A stretch of 64,000 nucleotides of DNA from Hyphococcus sp. (GCA_028289605.1 JANQON010000012.1:62001-126000), one strand, 5' to 3'; counted from the stretch's first letter, positions 46,416-56,003 are shown. The notes: generated by a model from the letters alone, not told the origin. Made by a program: numbers and translations.

Positions 46416-46772
46416 CTAAACGTCGAAGATGCAGGTCTCGCCGTTTGAGGGACGTGAAACCCGAACCTGTTTCAATCCCGGGAATTGCGGTTGCAGCCGC
46501 TTGGCGGCCCACTGGCAGACATTCTCCAGCGTCGGCCGCTCCAGCCCTTCGATCTCATTCAGCAGTCGATGGTCCAGATCGTCGTGAAGCGCCTTGAGCG
46601 CGTCGGCGACGTCAGCGAAATCGACAACCCAGCCGGTTTCCGGATCCGGGTCCCCGGCGATCTCTACTTCCATGACAAACGAATGGCCGTGCATGCGCGC
46701 ATAGGGCCGCGTCTTCGGGTCATGGTCGAGAAAATGCGCGGCGTCGAAACTCATCGACTTGACGATCCGCAT
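46416..46772 (-). CDS. queD: QueD/6-pyruvoyl-tetrahydropterin-synthase-family protein
   Basis: 118 aa. Zinc His ligands are His13 (DAAH) and His28/His30 (MHGH), and the LDHRLLNE active-site segment is present. The usual catalytic Cys four residues before the HGH motif is Tyr24 here (RPYARMHGH), so it may be a functional variant or a paralogue. Third gene of queCED; makes 6-carboxy-tetrahydropterin for queuosine if active. The ATG is at MRIVKSMSFD. Confidence 0.88.
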   Translation of the reverse strand: MRIVKSMSFDAAHFLDHDPKTRPYARMHGHSFVMEVEIAGDPDPETGWVVDFADVADALKALHDDLDHRLLNEIEGLERPTLENVCQWAAKRLQPQFPGLKQVRVSRPSNGETCIFDV

Positions 46773-46809
46773 CGGTCCTAATCCTTCATCTCCGCCGCGC
46801 TTTCGCGCC

Positions 46810-47445
46810 TTAAGGAATGCCCAGGACTTTGTGTGACTGGACGGACAGGCGCCATTGCGGCCGGCGTTTACAATATTCGATCGCAGCGGCGGTGTTCGCG
46901 CCGAGCGAGGGGCCGTCCATAGGCTGGAGATAGAAAAAGTCAAATGCGAGATCCTCAAACCGTTCCGGCTGGGCCAGCGTCTGCGGGTAGACCAGTTTCA
47001 ATTCGTCGCCGGCGCGTTGGATGAGGGCTGCGTCCGCTTTGGGTGAAACGCAGACCCAGTCGATCCCCTCCGGCGCGGCGATCGTCCCGTTGGTCTCCAC
47101 GGCGATCTCGAACCCCAGGGCGTGGAGCGCGTCGATCAGCGTATCGTCAAGCTGCAGTAACGGCTCGCCGCCGGTGCAGACGACGAAGGGGGCGCCGGCG
47201 CCGTGCCGCGGCCACTTTTTCGCAACCGCCTGAGCCAAAGAGGGCGCATCGGCGAACTTGCCGCCGCCAGGGCCGTCGACGCCGACGAAATCGGTGTCGC
47301 AGAAATTGCAGATCGCGCTTGCCCGATCCTTCTCCAGCCCCGACCAGAGATTGCAGCCGGCGAAGCGCAAAAACACCGCCGGGCGGCCGCTTTGCGCGCC
47401 CTCGCCCTGCAGGGTGTAAAACAGTTCCTTTACAGAATACGTCAT
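46810..47445 (-). CDS. queE: 7-carboxy-7-deazaguanine synthase
   Basis: 211-aa radical SAM enzyme. Cluster cysteines are Cys31, Cys46 and Cys49, the expanded CxxxxxxxxxxxxxxCxxC form found in many QueE proteins. FVVCTGGEPLLQ is the SAM-binding GGE motif. Converts 6-carboxytetrahydropterin to CDG in preQ0 synthesis. 14 bp after queC. Confidence 0.95.
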   Translation of the reverse strand: MTYSVKELFYTLQGEGAQSGRPAVFLRFAGCNLWSGLEKDRASAICNFCDTDFVGVDGPGGGKFADAPSLAQAVAKKWPRHGAGAPFVVCTGGEPLLQLDDTLIDALHALGFEIAVETNGTIAAPEGIDWVCVSPKADAALIQRAGDELKLVYPQTLAQPERFEDLAFDFFYLQPMDGPSLGANTAAAIEYCKRRPQWRLSVQSHKVLGIP

Positions 47446-47459
47446 CGCGATCGCATCCG

Positions 47460-48167
47460 TCAGCCCGCCCGGTATTCGGCCCAGCCTTTTGCGCGCAATT
47501 CGCAGGCCGGACAATCGCCGCAGCCGTAGCCCCATTCATGGCGCGTACTGCGCACGCCGCGGTAACATGTGTGGCTGTGTTCGTTGATGATCTCCACGGC
47601 CGTCTCGCCGCCCAGTTTCTCCGCCATGCGCCAGCTCTCGGCCTTTGAAATATGCATCAGCGGCGTTTCGAGACGGATATCGGTTTCCATGCCGAGGCGG
47701 ATCGCTTCCGTTTGGCGCTGCAGGGCGTCCTCTCGACAATCCGGATAACCGGAATAGTCGGTCTCGCACATGCCGGCGACAAGGACGCCGATATTGCGCC
47801 GATAGGACAACCCGGCGGCGAGCGTCAGAAATACGAGATTGCGGCCCGGCACGAATGTCGTCGGCAGATTGTCGTCGCCCATGCCGATTTCCACATCAGC
47901 GGTCATGGCCGTCTCGCCGATTTCATAAAGCCCCTTCGCGGCGATGCGGTGGTCCTCACCGAGCTTTGCACCCCAGTGGGGAAAGACGTCCTCGATTTCG
48001 CGGCGCACTTTGGTGCGGGCGCCGAGTTCGACGGCGTGGCGCTGGCCATAGTCGAAACCGATGGTCTCCACATGATCGAACCGATCGAGCGCCCAGGCGA
48101 GAGCGATCGAGGAATCCTGCCCGCCCGAAAACAGGACGAGCGCTCTGTTATGGTTTAGCTTGCGCAT
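47460..48167 (-). CDS. queC: 7-cyano-7-deazaguanine synthase
   Basis: 235 aa. PP-loop SGGQDS near the N-terminus and a C-terminal zinc site CGDCPAC. Converts CDG to preQ0 using ATP and ammonia. First gene of queCED. The 70 bp between it and cutA show no evident preQ1 riboswitch. Confidence 0.96.
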   Translation of the reverse strand: MRKLNHNRALVLFSGGQDSSIALAWALDRFDHVETIGFDYGQRHAVELGARTKVRREIEDVFPHWGAKLGEDHRIAAKGLYEIGETAMTADVEIGMGDDNLPTTFVPGRNLVFLTLAAGLSYRRNIGVLVAGMCETDYSGYPDCREDALQRQTEAIRLGMETDIRLETPLMHISKAESWRMAEKLGGETAVEIINEHSHTCYRGVRSTRHEWGYGCGDCPACELRAKGWAEYRAG

Positions 48168-48237
48168 AGGCTTTCCGGCGCGCCATGGTCAGCGCCTGAG
48201 TCCGCCCCTTCTAGGCTTCGCCACACGAGCTCGCAAC

Positions 48238-48564
48238 ATGGCCGATATCATCTTCCTCTATTGCACAGCGCCCGACCCCGAAACCGCCGAACGGATCGCC
48301 GACGACCTGATCGGGTCAAAATACGCGGCCTGCGTCAATATCCACGCCCCGATGCGGTCGGTTTACGCCTGGGAGGGCGCCGTCGAAAAGGCGGCGGAGA
48401 CGCCGTTTATCGTCAAGTGTGCAAAAGACCGGGCCGATGCGGCCCGCGACCGCATTATCGCCTTGCACCCTTACGACTGTCCCTGCGTTGCGGCGATCCC
48501 GATCGACGGCGCGCATTCGAGCGCGGCGTTTCTTGAATGGGTCGGCGCCGCCACAACTTTGTGA
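48238..48564 (+). CDS. cutA: CutA divalent-cation tolerance protein
   Basis: 108-aa small trimeric protein; YCTAPDPETAERIADDLI, then KYAACVNI, AWEGAVEKA and ETPFIVKC are the family pattern. A role in copper tolerance is traditional but poorly supported. Divergent from queC by 70 bp. The start ATG is the one directly before ADIIFLYC. Confidence 0.95.
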   Translation: MADIIFLYCTAPDPETAERIADDLIGSKYAACVNIHAPMRSVYAWEGAVEKAAETPFIVKCAKDRADAARDRIIALHPYDCPCVAAIPIDGAHSSAAFLEWVGAATTL

Positions 48565-48630
48565 TCGGCGCTTGAAGCCTTAAAAAAGACACCCATTATT
48601 GTCTGCGAACGTATCACGGGAACAGGATCC

Positions 48631-49113
48631 ATGACCGAAGTTGCAACTTTCGCCGCCGGATGTTTTTGGGGCGTTGAACAGGCGTTTCGCGACCAGGACG
48701 GCGTCATCGACACCGAAGTCGGATATACGGGCGGTCACAAAGACAACCCGACCTATGAACAGGTTTGCAGCAAACGCACGGGCCATGCGGAAGCCGTGCG
48801 CGTGCGCTTTGATCCGGACGTTGTTTCCTATGACGACCTCCTCGCCCTCTTTTGGAAGATCCACGATCCCACCCAGGTGAACCGTCAGGGCCCGGATGTG
48901 GGCGACCAGTACCGCACGGCGATTTTCACCCACGACGATGCGCAGGCGGAACTGGCGCAACGGTCAAAGACGGCCGAAGACGCATCCGGCCGGCACGCCC
49001 GCCCGATCGCGACAACGATCGAACCGGCCGGCGTCTGGTGGAAAGCAGAAGACTATCACCAGCAATATTTCGAAAAACGCGGCGGCGGCGCCTGCGCTAT
49101 TCACCCGCATTAA
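48631..49113 (+). CDS. msrA: Peptide-methionine (S)-S-oxide reductase MsrA
   Basis: 160 aa. Catalytic Cys11 in GCFWG; a C-terminal Cys155 could be the resolving residue. Reduces methionine-S-sulfoxide. Its 3' end overlaps the convergent hydrolase gene by 17 bp. Confidence 0.95.
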   Translation: MTEVATFAAGCFWGVEQAFRDQDGVIDTEVGYTGGHKDNPTYEQVCSKRTGHAEAVRVRFDPDVVSYDDLLALFWKIHDPTQVNRQGPDVGDQYRTAIFTHDDAQAELAQRSKTAEDASGRHARPIATTIEPAGVWWKAEDYHQQYFEKRGGGACAIHPH

Positions 49114-50065
49114 GAGCAGTCTGCGGATCTTGTTTGGTTGCGCTGGTCTTTGCGGGCTCCCTGCCCGCGATCCAGGCCGCAACATCGCGCCAGACTCGTT
49201 CGGCCTGGAGATCGCGCATCAACAAGTGCCACCCGTCGGGATAGCGACGCATGTCGACCTCGCCGCAAAGCCGGCCGGCGGTTTTTTCCATGACCTTTTT
49301 CGGGATAATCTCATCCTTCTGCCCGATTAACACCAGCGCATCGGCGCACACCTCGCCGGCGCCGTCATACGCCTCTCCCATGAGCCGCACGACGCCGAGA
49401 ACCGCGTCAACTCTGGTTTCCTTGATCACAAGGGGATCGGCGGCCATACCCCGTAAGATGTCTATATTGTCCGTCGCCTGACGACCGGCGCGCTCGCCGG
49501 TCAGGGTTTTCGCCGGCGCAACGGCGGCGGCGAAGTTGGCGGCGATCCGGTGGCTCAGCGGCAGAGCGTCGCCGCCCCACACGCCAGGCGCGGCCAGGAT
49601 CAATCCGTCCGCGCCGAGCGTTTCGTCCTTTTCCGCGGCGATCACGGTGGCCGCGCCCATGGAATGGCCAAGCACATAGAGCGGCGTTTGCGGATGGGCG
49701 CGCCGCACCGCCTCGATGGCCGCCCGCAGATCGGCTTTCATGGTTTCTGCGCCAAACCACAGTCCGAAACCAGGCGAGGCGCCGAACCCCCGCTGATCGA
49801 CGGCATAGGTCGTAACGCGGGCGTTACCCGCCCACCATGCGCCGGCGCCGGCGAACGCGTTGGAATAGTCGTTCATGCCGTGGACGGCGATCACCACCGC
49901 GATCGGGTCATCCGCCGGCCAGCGCTTGAGGCCCAACAGGGCGCCGTCAATCGACTGCACGACATTGGCGGCGAGCGTCGGCGGCGCCGTCGGCGCCGGC
50001 GCGTCCGGAAATGAGACGCATCCCCCTAGCATTGCCGCCGTCAAGGCGGTCAGCCTACGCATCAT
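49097..50065 (-). CDS. Alpha/beta hydrolase lipoprotein (S33-like)
   Basis: 322 aa. Lipoprotein signal ending LGGC, then an alpha/beta hydrolase core with nucleophile motif GHSMG and oxyanion motif AVHGMNDYS. The terminal His is in DGWHLL. Resembles monoacylglycerol lipases/serine aminopeptidases. The ATG lies inside the overlap with the MarR gene, so it is translationally coupled to it; a TTG three codons earlier is possible. Confidence 0.88.
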   Translation of the reverse strand: MMRRLTALTAAMLGGCVSFPDAPAPTAPPTLAANVVQSIDGALLGLKRWPADDPIAVVIAVHGMNDYSNAFAGAGAWWAGNARVTTYAVDQRGFGASPGFGLWFGAETMKADLRAAIEAVRRAHPQTPLYVLGHSMGAATVIAAEKDETLGADGLILAAPGVWGGDALPLSHRIAANFAAAVAPAKTLTGERAGRQATDNIDILRGMAADPLVIKETRVDAVLGVVRLMGEAYDGAGEVCADALVLIGQKDEIIPKKVMEKTAGRLCGEVDMRRYPDGWHLLMRDLQAERVWRDVAAWIAGREPAKTSATKQDPQTALNAGE

Positions 50066-50537
50066 CGACGACAACGCCCTCGGCTTTGCGCGCCAGCTTC
50101 AACAAGGCGCGATCCAGACAGGCCCATTCATCGGGCGTCAACGACGCCAAAAGCTCCTCTTCATAGGCGAGCGCAAGCGCTGCAATCCGATCGAAAAGCG
50201 CCCGTCCTGACGGCGTCAGTGAAATCATGTTGACGCGGCGATCCTTAGGGCTCACCGCGCGGCGGGCGAAGGCCTTTTTCTCAAGGCTTGCGATCGCGCG
50301 GCTCACCGTCATCTTATCCATCGGCGTGCGGGAGACGACGTCCCTGGCTGCCAGCGCGTCAGACTGGGCGATCACCGCAAGCACCCGCCATTCGGAGATG
50401 GAGACGCCCTCGCTGCGATAGGCTCGCTCAAGGGCGCGGCCCATCGCATCGCCCAGAACAACGATGCGATAGGGCGTGAAAGCGTCAAGGACCAGTGACC
50501 GCTTCTTCGCCCGGGGTTCTACTTGAGCAACGCTCAT
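50055..50537 (-). CDS. MarR family transcriptional regulator
   Basis: 160-aa winged helix protein; the recognition helix region is MDKMTVSRAIASLEKK followed by the wing PKDRRVNMISLTPSG. 16 bp downstream of hppD on the same strand. It is the likely repressor of hppD through the palindrome at 51651, and would be autoregulated by being in the same unit. Confidence 0.92.
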   Translation of the reverse strand: MSVAQVEPRAKKRSLVLDAFTPYRIVVLGDAMGRALERAYRSEGVSISEWRVLAVIAQSDALAARDVVSRTPMDKMTVSRAIASLEKKAFARRAVSPKDRRVNMISLTPSGRALFDRIAALALAYEEELLASLTPDEWACLDRALLKLARKAEGVVVDDA

Positions 50538-50553
50538 GATGGGTGCGCCGGCC

Positions 50554-51621
50554 CTAAGCGGTGTCCTTCAATACGCCGCGGCGGATCTGGTCTTCTTCAA
50601 TGGACTCAAAAAGCGCCTGGAAGTTGCCCTCGCCGAAACCCTCGTTCCCTTTGCGTTGGATGATTTCGTAGAAAATCGGTCCAATCGCATCCTGGGTGAA
50701 GATCTGCAGCAGCAGCCCCTGTCCTTCGGTCGGCGCGCCGTCGATCAGGATGCGGTTCTTTTGCAACCGAGCGAGGTCCTCGCCGTGATCGCCAACACGG
50801 TCATTGACCTTTTCGTAGTACGTATCCGGCGTATCCTGAAACGGCACGCCGCGCGCGCGCAGGTCTTCTACGGTCTTATAGATATCATCCGTACCCAGCG
50901 CGATATGCTGAATGCCCTCGCCGTTATAGCGCTCCAGGAATTCCTCGATCTGGGATTTCTCGTCCTGACTTTCATTAAGCGGGATGCGAATTTTGCCGCA
51001 GGGGCTGGTCATCGCTTTTGATACAAGCCCCGTCAGCTTCCCTTCAATGTCGAAATAGCGGATTTCCCGGAAGTTGAAGATGTCTTCGTAGTAAGTCGCC
51101 CACTTGTCCATGTTGCCGCGATGCAGATTATGGGTCAGGTGATCGATATAGGTCAGCCCCATGTCCGCCGCGGCGGGGTCTGCGCCTTCGATCGGCTCGA
51201 AATCGACATCGTAAATCGAACTCGCGCCGTACCGGTCGACCAGATAGACGTTTAAGCCGCCAATGCCTTCGATCCCGGGGATGTTCAGCTCCATGGGGCC
51301 CGTTTTGGCTTCGATCGGCTTGGCGCCGCGTTTCACCGCCTCTTTGAAGGCGTGATTGGCGTCTTTCACCCGGAACGCCATAGCGTTCGCGCCGGCGCCG
51401 TGCTGGTTGCGGAACGCGCCCGGCTGGCCTGCGCTTTCCCGGTTCAGCAGGAAGTTAATGTCGCCCTGCTTGTAATGGATGACGTCTTTTGAGCGGTGCT
51501 TGCCGACGGCGACGAAGCCGAGACGTTCAAACAGAGCCGCGAGGTCGTCCGGCTTTTCACTCGTGTATTCAACGAATTCAAACCCATCGGTGCCAATCGG
51601 ATTTTCGAACAGGTCGGCCAT
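50554..51621 (-). CDS. hppD: 4-hydroxyphenylpyruvate dioxygenase
   Basis: 355 aa. Fe(II) ligands His161, His239 and Glu319 have the family spacing. Converts 4-hydroxyphenylpyruvate to homogentisate in tyrosine catabolism. GGGAG lies seven nt before the ATG. MaiA, a later step, is encoded nearby, but hmgA and fahA are not in the window. Confidence 0.97.
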   Translation of the reverse strand: MADLFENPIGTDGFEFVEYTSEKPDDLAALFERLGFVAVGKHRSKDVIHYKQGDINFLLNRESAGQPGAFRNQHGAGANAMAFRVKDANHAFKEAVKRGAKPIEAKTGPMELNIPGIEGIGGLNVYLVDRYGASSIYDVDFEPIEGADPAAADMGLTYIDHLTHNLHRGNMDKWATYYEDIFNFREIRYFDIEGKLTGLVSKAMTSPCGKIRIPLNESQDEKSQIEEFLERYNGEGIQHIALGTDDIYKTVEDLRARGVPFQDTPDTYYEKVNDRVGDHGEDLARLQKNRILIDGAPTEGQGLLLQIFTQDAIGPIFYEIIQRKGNEGFGEGNFQALFESIEEDQIRRGVLKDTA

Positions 51622-51650
51622 GTCAGTGCTCCCAGCGATATTGCGGGGCG

Positions 51651-51672
51651 ATTAGTAACATATGTTACTAAT
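51651..51672. promoter_or_regulatory. Palindromic operator upstream of hppD
   Basis: A perfect 22-bp palindrome, half-site ATTAGTAACAT, lies about 30 bp upstream of the hppD start. On the minus strand a TTGAAC hexamer (51681-51676) just before it could be the -35 box, placing the palindrome over the -35/-10 spacer. It is a fitting site for the MarR protein encoded after hppD. Confidence 0.75.
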
Positions 51673-51723
51673 AGCGTTCAATGGCCGGGAGACGCATTTT
51701 TGCCGGAACCGGCGGCGCGACAG

Positions 51724-52140
51724 CTACTTTTTCTGAATGGCGTGATTGGCGTGAATGACCAGCGCGTGGTTGACGGCCTCCACCGGGATGCCAGGCAGGA
51801 ACCGCTCCTGGAACACCGACACCAACTCGGCGACCCGCCAGTCCAGCATGACTGTTCCCTTGTCCATCACCTTCGCCAGGGTCTCATTGTATTTGAACCG
51901 GCCCTGAAAATCGTCGTGCCGGCTCAACACGCGCAGGGCGTTGGCGATATCGAGATAAGGTTCGTCGCCGTCGTAGCGCAGGTTGGCGCGCGCCCAGGCC
52001 GCATCATCGCCGGCCTTTTTATCGGCGCCGGCGACCGCTTCCGGCTTTTGCTTCAGCGCTTCTGCGGGACGATGCTCCCGGCGCCGTTTCAGTTCCGCGG
52101 CGGTTTCTTCTACCGCGTCGACTTGTTTTTCCGACAGCAT
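51724..52140 (-). CDS. Hypothetical protein with VapE/replication-like C-terminal segment
   Basis: 138 aa. After a Lys/Glu-rich linker (about 1-50), the region LDIANALRVLSRHDDFQGRF, NETLAKV and VMLDWRVAELVSVFQERF resembles the small domain found in virulence-associated E (VapE)-like proteins, but the helicase part is absent. A GTG start 39 bp upstream is possible. It lies between hppD and maiA on the hppD strand. Confidence 0.6.
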   Translation of the reverse strand: MLSEKQVDAVEETAAELKRRREHRPAEALKQKPEAVAGADKKAGDDAAWARANLRYDGDEPYLDIANALRVLSRHDDFQGRFKYNETLAKVMDKGTVMLDWRVAELVSVFQERFLPGIPVEAVNHALVIHANHAIQKK

Positions 52141-52261
52141 CTGACGACAGATCCCCTCATGAGCGTTGCCCGGCCACACTGCCCCCGGCAGCCAAAAAAA
52201 TTTGCGAAGGCGGTCGGCGGCATTTAAGTCGAATTGAAACTATCCGTCAGGAAGGGTTGCG

Positions 52262-52903
52262 ATGAAGCTTTACGGATATTGGCGGTCGAGTGCGACCTAT
52301 CGGGTCCGGATCGCGCTGGCGCTCAAAGGCGTCGATTACGAATACGAACCGGTCAACCTCCTCAAAGGCGAGCAGAAAAGCGACGCTTATCGGGAAAAGA
52401 ACCCGATGGGGCTGGTGCCGACCCTTATCGGCGATGACGGCGCTGTCGTCGCCCAGTCGCTGGCGATCATGGAATACATCGAAGAAACAGCGCCGGCGCC
52501 GTCGATCCTGCCCGCCACACCGGGCGAACGCGCCCGCGCCCGCATGATCGCGGCGACCATCGCCTGCGAAGCGCAGCCTTTCATGAATCTCCGTATGCAG
52601 AAATATCTGCGGGAAGACCTGAGCCTCGACGAGAACGCAGTCGCTACATGGCTCGATCGATTTACCGGCGGCGCGATGCGTGCGGCCGAAGCGATGGCCG
52701 CCAAAAGCGCCGGCGCGTTTTGCGTCGGCGACGCGCCGAGCATCGCCGATTGCTGCCTTGTGCCGCAGATGTACGGCGCGCAGCGCTTCGACATCGATAC
52801 GTCCGGCATGCCGACGCTCAATGCGATCTACGAACGCTGCCAGCGCCTGCCGGCCTTCGACAAAGCCCGCCCGGAAAACCAGCCGGATGCGGTGAAAGGA
52901 TAA
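52262..52903 (+). CDS. maiA: Maleylacetoacetate isomerase
   Basis: 213-aa zeta-class glutathione transferase. The SSATYRVRIAL motif supplies the glutathione-activating Ser, and NPMGLVPTL the GSH site. Isomerises maleylacetoacetate in tyrosine/homogentisate breakdown. AGGAAGGG lies five nt before the ATG. The gamma carbonic anhydrase gene starts 2 bp after its stop. Confidence 0.95.
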   Translation: MKLYGYWRSSATYRVRIALALKGVDYEYEPVNLLKGEQKSDAYREKNPMGLVPTLIGDDGAVVAQSLAIMEYIEETAPAPSILPATPGERARARMIAATIACEAQPFMNLRMQKYLREDLSLDENAVATWLDRFTGGAMRAAEAMAAKSAGAFCVGDAPSIADCCLVPQMYGAQRFDIDTSGMPTLNAIYERCQRLPAFDKARPENQPDAVKG

Positions 52904-52905
52904 GC

Positions 52906-53451
52906 ATGAAACCCCTCATCTTCGCCATCGGCGACAAAAGACCAATCATCCACGAAACCGCCTTCATCGCGCCGGGCGCGGTGATCGCAGGCGACGTTGA
53001 GGTCGGCGAGAACGCCTCGGTCTGGTATGGCTGCGTCTTGCGCGGCGACGAGAACAAGATCGTCGTCGGCGCCGGCGCCAACGTTCAGGACGGAACAGTG
53101 ATCCACGTGGACAATCCCGACTGGGGCGGGTTGCCGACCCTGATCGGCGAAAACGCTCTCATTGGCCACAAATGCATGCTGCATGGCGCGACGGTGGAAA
53201 CCGGCGGGTTTGTCGGCATGTGCGCGACCATGCTCGACGGATCCTTGGTGGAATCGGGCGCGATGCTCGCCGCGGGCGCATTCCTGAGCCCCAAGAAAAC
53301 GGTCCCATCCGGCGAGATGTGGGCCGGCATGCCGGCCCGGAAATTCCGCGACCTGCGGGACGGCGAAGACCGCATGGCGCTGATGGGCGCCGCCCACTAT
53401 GTGGAGGAGGCCCGCCGCCACGCCGCGGCGCTAACGGGCGACGCAGACTAG
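52906..53451 (+). CDS. Gamma carbonic anhydrase family protein
   Basis: 181-aa left-handed beta-helix protein. Metal His ligands are in VIHVDN and LIGHKCMLHGA. Members include active carbonic anhydrases and inactive scaffold proteins; activity here is not proven. Two bp after maiA, so co-transcribed with it. Confidence 0.92.
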   Translation: MKPLIFAIGDKRPIIHETAFIAPGAVIAGDVEVGENASVWYGCVLRGDENKIVVGAGANVQDGTVIHVDNPDWGGLPTLIGENALIGHKCMLHGATVETGGFVGMCATMLDGSLVESGAMLAAGAFLSPKKTVPSGEMWAGMPARKFRDLRDGEDRMALMGAAHYVEEARRHAAALTGDAD

Positions 53452-53463
53452 GTCGCAGCGCGC

Positions 53464-54897
53464 CTATTCCGCGGGCGAGCCTGCTTCGACGGCGGCCGCC
53501 GCGCGCCTACGGCGAAGAGGCTGCCATGTCAGATAGGTCAGAGATCGCCACAACCATTCGGCGGGCCCAAAGCGATAGCGTTCAAGCCAGTAGATGCTCA
53601 GGGCGATGTTCGCCGCCCAGAATCCAACAACGTACAGATAAAGGGTTGCGCGGCTCACTTCGCCGAACTGCGCAAAGCCCGCGCCCGTAAAAATGACCAG
53701 CGCCAAAAAAGAATGAAGCAGGTAATTTGTCAGCGCCATCTGCCCTACTCGCGCCATTGCAAATCGCCAGATCGAAAACGCGCCGCTGCGGCAAATCAAC
53801 AGAACAAGCCCGGCGTGACCAGCAGCCATGGCGAAACGCCCGACGTCGTAAGTCATCCAATTGCGCGCCGCCACGATCGGTTCGAACCCGCTCCCGGCGT
53901 AAGTCAACGTTTCATAGAGCGACACCGGCACGCCGACGCCGTATCCAATGATCACCAAACCCCAATAGAACATCGCCGGCGCGGCAAGGGTCAAAACACC
54001 GAGCCGCAATAGCGCCATGCCGATCAGCATCGCCGACAATGAGTCTTGATCGGGCAGCAGGTAGAACAGGATCCAATCTGCGTGCACTTCCGTGTTAATC
54101 TCGAATTGTTCGTCAAACTGCGCGAAGTAGCCGGAGTTCCTGGTTTCAATCTCTTCCGCCAGCACATCCGCTTCAGGCTGCAAAAAGAACAGCGTTTTCT
54201 CCCACTCGCCAGCCTTCGCTTTGAGCTCGTCCGTATCGGCGCCGGCGCCCGAAACGCCGGCCGGCGCAGCGTCGACCGCATCTTCGACGCTATCCCCGTC
54301 CTCGTCGGTGACCGACGGCTCGCCCGCAGCCAGAGCTGCGCCCGCATTGGTCGCCTCATAGGCGGCCTTGGACTCTTTCAGCTCACCATAGTCGTGTACC
54401 GTCGACCAGACGTTCAGGGCGATCAACACGCCCGCAATCACCAGAAACCATTTCGCCGAGAGACTGCGTATCGGGAATAGCAATAGTCCTACTACACCGT
54501 ATACGTATAATATATCGCCCGTCCACATCAGAAGATAACCGTCAACGAGACCGAACACGATCAGCCACAGCATGCGGCGGTAGTAAATATCGGCGGCGGC
54601 AAGCCCCTGATATCGCGCCGCCAGCCGCTGGATCAGCAACAGAAAACCGGCGCCGAACAGCGCCGAAAACATCGTACGCATGGAGCCTTCAAAGAAGGTT
54701 TCGGTGATAAACCATGCGACGAAATCGGACCCTTTGTCTCCGCCCATGGCGGAGGGGTTTGAGTACGCCTGGAACGGCAGCCCCATCGCGACGATATTCA
54801 TCAGCAGAATGCCGAGAAGCGCGACGCCTCGCAGAACATCGAGCGACTCGATCCGGTCCGTGGCCTTTATCGGCCCCGTAAGCGTGATATCGCTCAT
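53464..54897 (-). CDS. DUF418 family membrane protein
   Basis: 477 aa, multi-pass (about ten segments). ESLDVLRGVALLGILLMNI at the N-terminus and the C-terminal block FAMARVGQMALTNYLLHSF are family marks. An acidic, probably soluble insert (about 200-245, PSVTDEDGDSVEDAVD) is unusual. Function unknown; possibly an acyltransferase-like membrane protein. AGAGGG lies just before the ATG. Confidence 0.9.
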   Translation of the reverse strand: MSDITLTGPIKATDRIESLDVLRGVALLGILLMNIVAMGLPFQAYSNPSAMGGDKGSDFVAWFITETFFEGSMRTMFSALFGAGFLLLIQRLAARYQGLAAADIYYRRMLWLIVFGLVDGYLLMWTGDILYVYGVVGLLLFPIRSLSAKWFLVIAGVLIALNVWSTVHDYGELKESKAAYEATNAGAALAAGEPSVTDEDGDSVEDAVDAAPAGVSGAGADTDELKAKAGEWEKTLFFLQPEADVLAEEIETRNSGYFAQFDEQFEINTEVHADWILFYLLPDQDSLSAMLIGMALLRLGVLTLAAPAMFYWGLVIIGYGVGVPVSLYETLTYAGSGFEPIVAARNWMTYDVGRFAMAAGHAGLVLLICRSGAFSIWRFAMARVGQMALTNYLLHSFLALVIFTGAGFAQFGEVSRATLYLYVVGFWAANIALSIYWLERYRFGPAEWLWRSLTYLTWQPLRRRRAAAAVEAGSPAE

Positions 54898-55034
54898 GCC
54901 CTCTCCCCGTCCGCTTGAGCAGCGCGCACAATAGCACACATTGAACGCTAAAAAAGTCATCGTCTGCGGCCTTGCGGGCAACCGCAGAGCGCCCCTATTT
55001 TCCATCCGACGGTCCGCAACCTGGATGGCGACCC

Positions 55035-55913
55035 ATGATGACGACGCGCGACATTTTGAACCTGGCGATCTTGCTGATGGTCCTCGCCGGCCTGGTGTTC
55101 GCCGCCGTCATCCTGATGAAAACCCCGCGCAACGACCGCGACTGGAAAGACGCCCTCTCCCGTCCGCCGGTATTCGTGGAAACGGCGCCGAACCAGTTCG
55201 CGCTTGGCGAGCTGCGCAACTATGAGTTCGCCGCCGGCGGGGCTGAGACGCCGGGATGGCGCAAAACAGAGCTTGACGCAGACGCAATCAAGGAAATGTG
55301 GTTCTTCGTGGAACCCTTTCCCGGCAGCCCGCTCTTTGGACACAGTTTCCTGTCCTTTGTCTTCGAAGGCGACGACGGCCCTCAGACGGTTTCCGTCTCT
55401 ATCGAAGCGCGCATGGAAAAAGGCGAGCAGTATTCGCCATTGAAAGGCGTGCTGCGCAATTTTGAACTGATGTATGTCTGGTCAACCGAAAAGGACATCA
55501 TGACGCGCATCGCCGTTGGTCTCGATCATACTCTGTATGCTTACAAAGTGGATATCGAACCGGAACAGATGCGTGAAATATTTTTGTTCTTCGTGCGCCG
55601 TACGAACACGCTCGCCGAGCGCCCGCGATTCTATAATACTCTTCACTCGAACTGCACCAATGAATTGGCCAAGGCGGTCAATGAAGCGTTTCCAAACGCG
55701 CTCCCCTGGCATCGTTCCTGGGTGATGACGGGTCGGTCGGCGGACTGGCTTTATGAACTGGGATTTATCGACAAAGCCGGCAGCGTGGATTTTGGCGACC
55801 TCACCGAACGTTCCGACATACGCCCGATTATTCACAACCACGCCGACGCTCCCGTCGAAGCCTTCGGCGTCACGTGGCGTAACGATTTCGCGCCCGCAAA
55901 AGCGTTGAATTAG
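55035..55913 (+). CDS. DUF4105 family membrane protein
   Basis: 292 aa. One N-terminal membrane segment (about 8-28), then the DUF4105 domain: DRDWKDALSRPP, LGELRNYEF, a WFFVEPFPG...GHSFLSFVF stretch and NTLHSNCTNELAK, where Cys and His suggest a papain-like site. It may act in the periplasm on peptidoglycan or lipoprotein, but the substrate is unknown. Confidence 0.85.
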   Translation: MMTTRDILNLAILLMVLAGLVFAAVILMKTPRNDRDWKDALSRPPVFVETAPNQFALGELRNYEFAAGGAETPGWRKTELDADAIKEMWFFVEPFPGSPLFGHSFLSFVFEGDDGPQTVSVSIEARMEKGEQYSPLKGVLRNFELMYVWSTEKDIMTRIAVGLDHTLYAYKVDIEPEQMREIFLFFVRRTNTLAERPRFYNTLHSNCTNELAKAVNEAFPNALPWHRSWVMTGRSADWLYELGFIDKAGSVDFGDLTERSDIRPIIHNHADAPVEAFGVTWRNDFAPAKALN

Positions 55914-56003
55914 GCCATCAAAACGCGGTGATTTTAGACGCCCGGCTATAGACGCAAGGCGACGAACGGCGCACAATCATGCGGCAAAACAGGAGGATGC
56001 GTT

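Noticed and set aside
48168..48237. preQ1 riboswitch before queC
   Set aside because: I could not find the short stem-loop followed by an A-rich tail that defines it.
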